Below are positions 29,828-32,661 of a stretch of 32,661 nt of DNA, piece by piece (the stretch's first letter is position 1; each line of letters opens with the position of its first letter). A program made the position numbers and the translations under genes. Location of the stretch: contig NZ_JARZAI010000048.1 in the NCBI RefSeq assembly GCF_029893355.1, forward strand, positions 1 to 32,661. Reading direction: 5' to 3'. Origin of the DNA: Kitasatospora sp. MAA4. Its GTDB lineage: Bacteria; Actinomycetota; Actinomycetes; Streptomycetales; Streptomycetaceae. The notes beneath the pieces are model-generated. The model ran no database searches and was not told the origin of the DNA. It was given only the letters and a program-made list of their open reading frames with translations.

Positions 29828-30427
29828 TCAGGAACCGAAGCCGCCCAGCGGGTTGGTCAGGGTGCCCTTTCCGGTGAAGTCGAAGAGGGCCTCGCCGGGT
29901 GCCACCGGGCTGTGGGTGAAGGAGGCGGTGAAGGCGTCGGCGCCCGGGGAGGTGAGCCTCAGCGCGATGGGAGAGCTCGTTGCGGCGGTCGTCGGGGTGA
30001 GGACGACCTTGGTCGGGTCGATGGTGAAGTGCACGAAGTCGATGCTGGTGGCGGGCGCGCCGTCCACCGAGACGTCCGCGCTGTCCGCCCGGTTCGTGAC
30101 GCTGATCCGCAAGTTGGTCACGTCGAGCGTGTGCCCGGCCCCGGCGAACTGCATCCCGCCCTGGAGCGGGAGGTCGCCGGAGAGCAGGTCCATGGAGAGT
30201 GCGCCGGAGCCGGGGAAGGTGACGCAGTTGCCGGCGCTCTGCGCCGCTCCGGTGCCGGTCAGCGTGACGCCGTCCGTGGCCAGCGACTGCGCGGCGGCTT
30301 GGGTCAGGCACAGGGTGGCAGTGCCCTTGATCGGCAGCTCGGGGCCGGCGGCGGCGGCGGTCGCGCCGAGTGCGGCCACGGCGACGAGGGTGAGTACGAC
30401 CGTGCGGTTGTTCTTGAAAATCGTCAT
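29828..30427 (-). CDS. Small secreted protein, unknown function
   Basis: 199-residue exported protein. Signal peptide: TIFKNNRTVVLTLVAVAALG followed by Ala-rich cleavage site near residue 27. The mature part is beta-rich and low in charge: ATLCLTQAAAQSLATDGVTL, and CVTFPGSGALSMDLLSGDLP. It has two Cys that may bond. Middle segment GHTLDVTNLRISVTNRADSA and the end ALFDFTGKGTLTNPLGGFG are typical of secreted actinobacterial beta-sandwich proteins. The ATG at 30427 has CAGGG upstream. It is divergent from the DAP-decarboxylase-like gene. Confidence 0.7.
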   Translation of the reverse strand: MTIFKNNRTVVLTLVAVAALGATAAAAGPELPIKGTATLCLTQAAAQSLATDGVTLTGTGAAQSAGNCVTFPGSGALSMDLLSGDLPLQGGMQFAGAGHTLDVTNLRISVTNRADSADVSVDGAPATSIDFVHFTIDPTKVVLTPTTAATSSPIALRLTSPGADAFTASFTHSPVAPGEALFDFTGKGTLTNPLGGFGS

Positions 30428-30603
30428 GCCCTGCCCAACGAGCCTCCTTGCCGCCCGCAGCGGTTCGTCCACGATGATCACCCGTAAGAGGTACGTCAAA
30501 GTGGCCCCCGATCGCGTAGCCGGCGCGTCAGGGACCGGTGTCATGGGTGCGGATCGGGTCTCCACTGGTGAGGGCAGTCCCCCTTGACGAGGAGCGCAAT
30601 CCC

Positions 30604-31953
30604 ATGACCGTCACCTTCGCCCGACCGCTCGCCGACCGCTCGCTCGAAGGCGGTGCGGTGGGCAGTCCGTGGCCCGCGTCCGCCCGTACGGCTCCCGGTG
30701 GGGAACTGCTGCTCGGCGGCGTGGGGTTGGCCGAGGCCGCCGACCGCTTCGGCACCCCGCTGTACGTCCTGGACGAGGCCGAGGTCCGCTCCCGCTGCCG
30801 GGCCTACCGCGAGGCCCTGCCGCAGGCCGAAGTGCTGTACGCCGCCAAGGCGTTCCTGTGCAGCGCGATGGCCGACTGGGTGGCCGAGGAGGGCCTGGGG
30901 CTGGACGTCTGCTCGGTGGGCGAGCTGCGGCTGGCGGCGGCGGCCGGGTTCCCGCCGCAGCGGATGCTGCTGCACGGCAACGCCAAGAGCCCCGAGGAGC
31001 TGCGGCTGGCGCTGCGGTTGCGGGTGGGCCGGATCGTGATCGACGGCCTGGCCGAGATCCCGCGGCTCGCCGCGCTGGCGGTTGCGGACGAGGCGCAGCG
31101 CGTGCTGGTCCGGGTGCTGCCGGGCGTGGCGGCCGGTCACCACGCGGCTGTGCGGACCGGGGTGGCGGGGCAGAAGTTCGGCTTCCCGATCGAGGGCGGC
31201 GACGCGGCGGAGGCGGTGAGCCGGGTGCTGGCGCAGCCGAGCCTCAGCCTCGCCGGGCTGCACTGCCACCTGGGGTCCCAGATCACCGAGGTCGAACCCT
31301 TCCTGGAGGCGGTCGACCGGGTGGTGGCGCTGCTCGCCGGGATCCGCGACCGGCACGGCGTCGAGCTGCCCGAGCTGGACCTGGGCGGCGGCCACGGCGT
31401 GCCCTACCTCGCCGATGAGCCGGAGCTCGACCTGGCCGAGTTCGCCGCGCGGGTCGGCGAGCGGCTGGCAGCGGCCTGCGCCGAGCACGGGCTGAGCGTG
31501 CCGCGCCTGCTGGTCGAGCCCGGCCGCGCGGTGGTCGGGCCGGCGGGAGTGGCGCTCTACCGGGTGCTCGCGGTCAAGCACGGCACGGACGGGCGGGTGT
31601 TCGTCGCGGTGGACGGCGGGATGAGCGACAACCCGCGCCCCTCGCTCTACGGCGCGCGGTACACGGTCCGCCTGGTCGGCCGGGCCTCGACGGCCGAGCC
31701 CTGGGAGGTGGACGTGGTCGGCCGGCACTGCGAGGCCGGCGACGTCCTGGTGCCGAACGCGCAGCTGCCCGCCGACGTCCGGGCCGGTGACCTGCTGGCC
31801 GTCCCGGTGGCCGGCGCCTACCAGCTGTCGATGGCCTCCAGCTACAACCTGGTCGGCCGCCCGGCCGTGGTCGCCGTCCGCGACGGCCGGGCCCGCCAGT
31901 TGATCCGCCGGGAGACCGTGGAGGACTTCCTGAACCGCGAGGTCGGACGCTAG
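30604..31953 (+). CDS. PLP-dependent diaminopimelate decarboxylase-like enzyme
   Basis: 449-residue fold-III PLP enzyme of the LysA/ODC group; LysA converts meso-diaminopimelate to lysine. PLP Lys82 is in VLYAAKAFLCSAMADW. Other motifs: DVCSVGELRLAAAAG, LHGNAKSPEELRLAL, GLHCHLGSQI (His222), LDLGGGHGVPY, LLVEPGRAVVGPAGV and HCEAGDVL with Cys376, which completes the active site from the partner subunit. All needed residues are present. It is not next to argS or hom/thrC, the usual lysA context in Streptomyces, so it may be a paralogue acting on another diamino acid or in a specialised pathway. GAGGAG lies about 10 bases before the ATG at 30604; earlier in-frame starts are less likely. Confidence 0.88.
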   Translation: MTVTFARPLADRSLEGGAVGSPWPASARTAPGGELLLGGVGLAEAADRFGTPLYVLDEAEVRSRCRAYREALPQAEVLYAAKAFLCSAMADWVAEEGLGLDVCSVGELRLAAAAGFPPQRMLLHGNAKSPEELRLALRLRVGRIVIDGLAEIPRLAALAVADEAQRVLVRVLPGVAAGHHAAVRTGVAGQKFGFPIEGGDAAEAVSRVLAQPSLSLAGLHCHLGSQITEVEPFLEAVDRVVALLAGIRDRHGVELPELDLGGGHGVPYLADEPELDLAEFAARVGERLAAACAEHGLSVPRLLVEPGRAVVGPAGVALYRVLAVKHGTDGRVFVAVDGGMSDNPRPSLYGARYTVRLVGRASTAEPWEVDVVGRHCEAGDVLVPNAQLPADVRAGDLLAVPVAGAYQLSMASSYNLVGRPAVVAVRDGRARQLIRRETVEDFLNREVGR

Positions 31954-31963
31954 CTCAGTAAGA

Positions 31964-31995
31964 CGTCCCGACCCAGCGGGCGCCGGGTCGGGACG
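31964..31995. terminator. Bidirectional terminator hairpin
   Basis: CGTCCCGACCC (31964-31974) and GGGTCGGGACG (31985-31995) form a perfect 11-bp stem with a 10-base loop. It lies centrally between the stops of the convergent decarboxylase-like and lectin genes, so it serves both strands. Confidence 0.85.
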
Positions 31996-32004
31996 AGCCG
32001 GCTG

Positions 32005-32661
32005 CTACTGGAGCGTCCACTGCTGGTTCGAGGCGTTGTTGCAGGTCCAGACGCCCAGGGCTTTGGCGTCCTCGTCGTAGGTCAGGCAGTCCTGGTCGGT
32101 GATCCGGATCTGGTACTGGCCGCCGCCCTGGCTGACGAGCTGCCACTTCTGCTCGTCGGCGCCGGTCCACGGCTTGGCGTCGGCGTCGTAGGTCTTGGTG
32201 TTCTCGGTCAGCGCGAGTCCGGACACGGCGCTGGTGATCTCGTAGCGGCCGTTGCCGACTGCGGTGAACTGCCAACCTGAGTTCTTGGCACCGCTGTTGC
32301 CGGCGAGGACCGAGGGGCCCGAGGCGGACCCGGTGGCGATCGGGCCCCGGCCGGTCTTCACCTTGGGGTAGCGCAGACCGGCTACGGTGCCACCACTGCC
32401 GTCGCCGCTGCCCTGGTGCGCGGGTGTGCCGGGGGTGGCGGTACCGCCGGTGCTGACGCCCGGGACTGTGCCGGGGGTGGCGGGGACGCCCGGGGTGGCG
32501 GTACCGCCGGTGCTGACGCCCGGGACTGTACCGGGGACCCAGGGGGAGACAGGGGTGCCGGTCGGCGGAGTGTCGCCGGAGCTGGCGGCCGGGGTCGTGA
32601 TGGCGCGGGCGGGGAAGTGGATGATGCGCTCGCTGTCGGTGCAGCGGATCAGGACGCAGGA
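32005..32661 (-). CDS. Protein with C-terminal ricin-type (QxW) lectin domain (5' end beyond window)
   Basis: The minus-strand frame is open to the window edge; the last 218 codons are present. It begins within CVLIRCTDSERIIHFPARA, then a long Thr/Pro/Gly/Val linker with two copies of a 20-residue repeat (core TVPGVSTGGTATPG). A GSGDGSGG spacer follows, and then the ricin-type lectin fold with QKWQLVSQGGGQYQIRI, DQDCLTYDED and ASNQQWTLQ at the C-terminus. It is presumably an exported or membrane-anchored carbohydrate-binding protein, but the N-terminal part, including any signal or kinase domain, is not visible. It converges with the decarboxylase-like gene. Confidence 0.82.
   Translation of the reverse strand, partial: SCVLIRCTDSERIIHFPARAITTPAASSGDTPPTGTPVSPWVPGTVPGVSTGGTATPGVPATPGTVPGVSTGGTATPGTPAHQGSGDGSGGTVAGLRYPKVKTGRGPIATGSASGPSVLAGNSGAKNSGWQFTAVGNGRYEITSAVSGLALTENTKTYDADAKPWTGADEQKWQLVSQGGGQYQIRITDQDCLTYDEDAKALGVWTCNNASNQQWTLQ
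32432..32529 (+). repeat. 60-bp period repeat in the lectin-gene linker
   Basis: The 38 bases at 32432-32469 are repeated identically at 32492-32529, i.e. a 60-bp period in frame (20 codons). It encodes the repeated Val-Pro-Gly-Val-Ser-Thr-Gly-Gly segment of the linker. The copy number may differ between strains. Confidence 0.88.

Overview
The window is chromosomal DNA from a high-GC actinomycete, most likely Streptomyces or a close relative such as Kitasatospora or Streptacidiphilus. The evidence is the very high GC with third-position bias, GTG and TTG starts, long shadow reading frames opposite almost every gene, and typical streptomycete families: a SigB/SigF-group sigma factor with an RsbW-like kinase, a DUF574 methyltransferase, a YbdK-type ligase, HelR and secreted QxW-lectin hydrolases. 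No rRNA, tRNA, insertion sequence, integrase, CRISPR array or complete biosynthetic cluster was seen. The window looks like accessory or arm-like chromosome rich in small regulator-plus-target modules.

Layout. 1-1900: an HxlR regulator translationally coupled to an ECF sigma factor, divergent from a DHFR/RibD-like reductase across a near-perfect palindrome, then a tiny Pmp3-type membrane protein. 1983-5056: a membrane-anchored trypsin-like/PDZ protease, then a kinase/anti-sigma factor and a SigB-group sigma factor, each preceded by the same GCAT-N15-GGGTAG element. 5219-8084: a helical-repeat hypothetical protein, a GNAT acetyltransferase, and a nitrilase-fold protein lacking the usual catalytic Cys and Lys. 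8096-8272: a block of almost pure G/C framed by a true inverted repeat, probably a collapsed bidirectional terminator. 8281-12285: an MmcQ/YjbR protein and two textbook regulator/target pairs (TetR with alpha/beta hydrolase; ArsR-type with MFS exporter). 12313-14704: an overlapping pair encoding a sigma-region-4 protein and a repeat-containing hypothetical, divergent from a DUF574 methyltransferase.

14772-17642: a DinB protein, a LysR regulator, a class-I glutamine-amidotransferase-like protein and a universal stress protein. 17847-21331: an aerobic glycerol-3-phosphate dehydrogenase and a secreted GH16 glucanase with a C-terminal QxW lectin domain. 21370-24967: a HelD-family helicase that I call HelR because a 19-bp rifamycin-associated element lies upstream, and a YbdK-type carboxylate-amine ligase. 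25279-32661: a Tat/lipoprotein berberine-bridge-type FAD oxidase, an uncharacterised protein, an EXORDIUM/Phi-1-like secreted protein, a lipoprotein, a glycosyltransferase remnant, a small secreted protein, a stand-alone DAP-decarboxylase-like enzyme and the 3' part of a QxW lectin protein.

The strongest system-level signals are the RAE-helR rifamycin-protection unit, the twin SigB-type promoters on the kinase/sigma pair, the TetR operators embedded in the hydrolase promoter, and the catalytically disarmed nitrilase-like protein. Short tandem arrays (7, 11 and 14 bp) recur in the gaps between genes.
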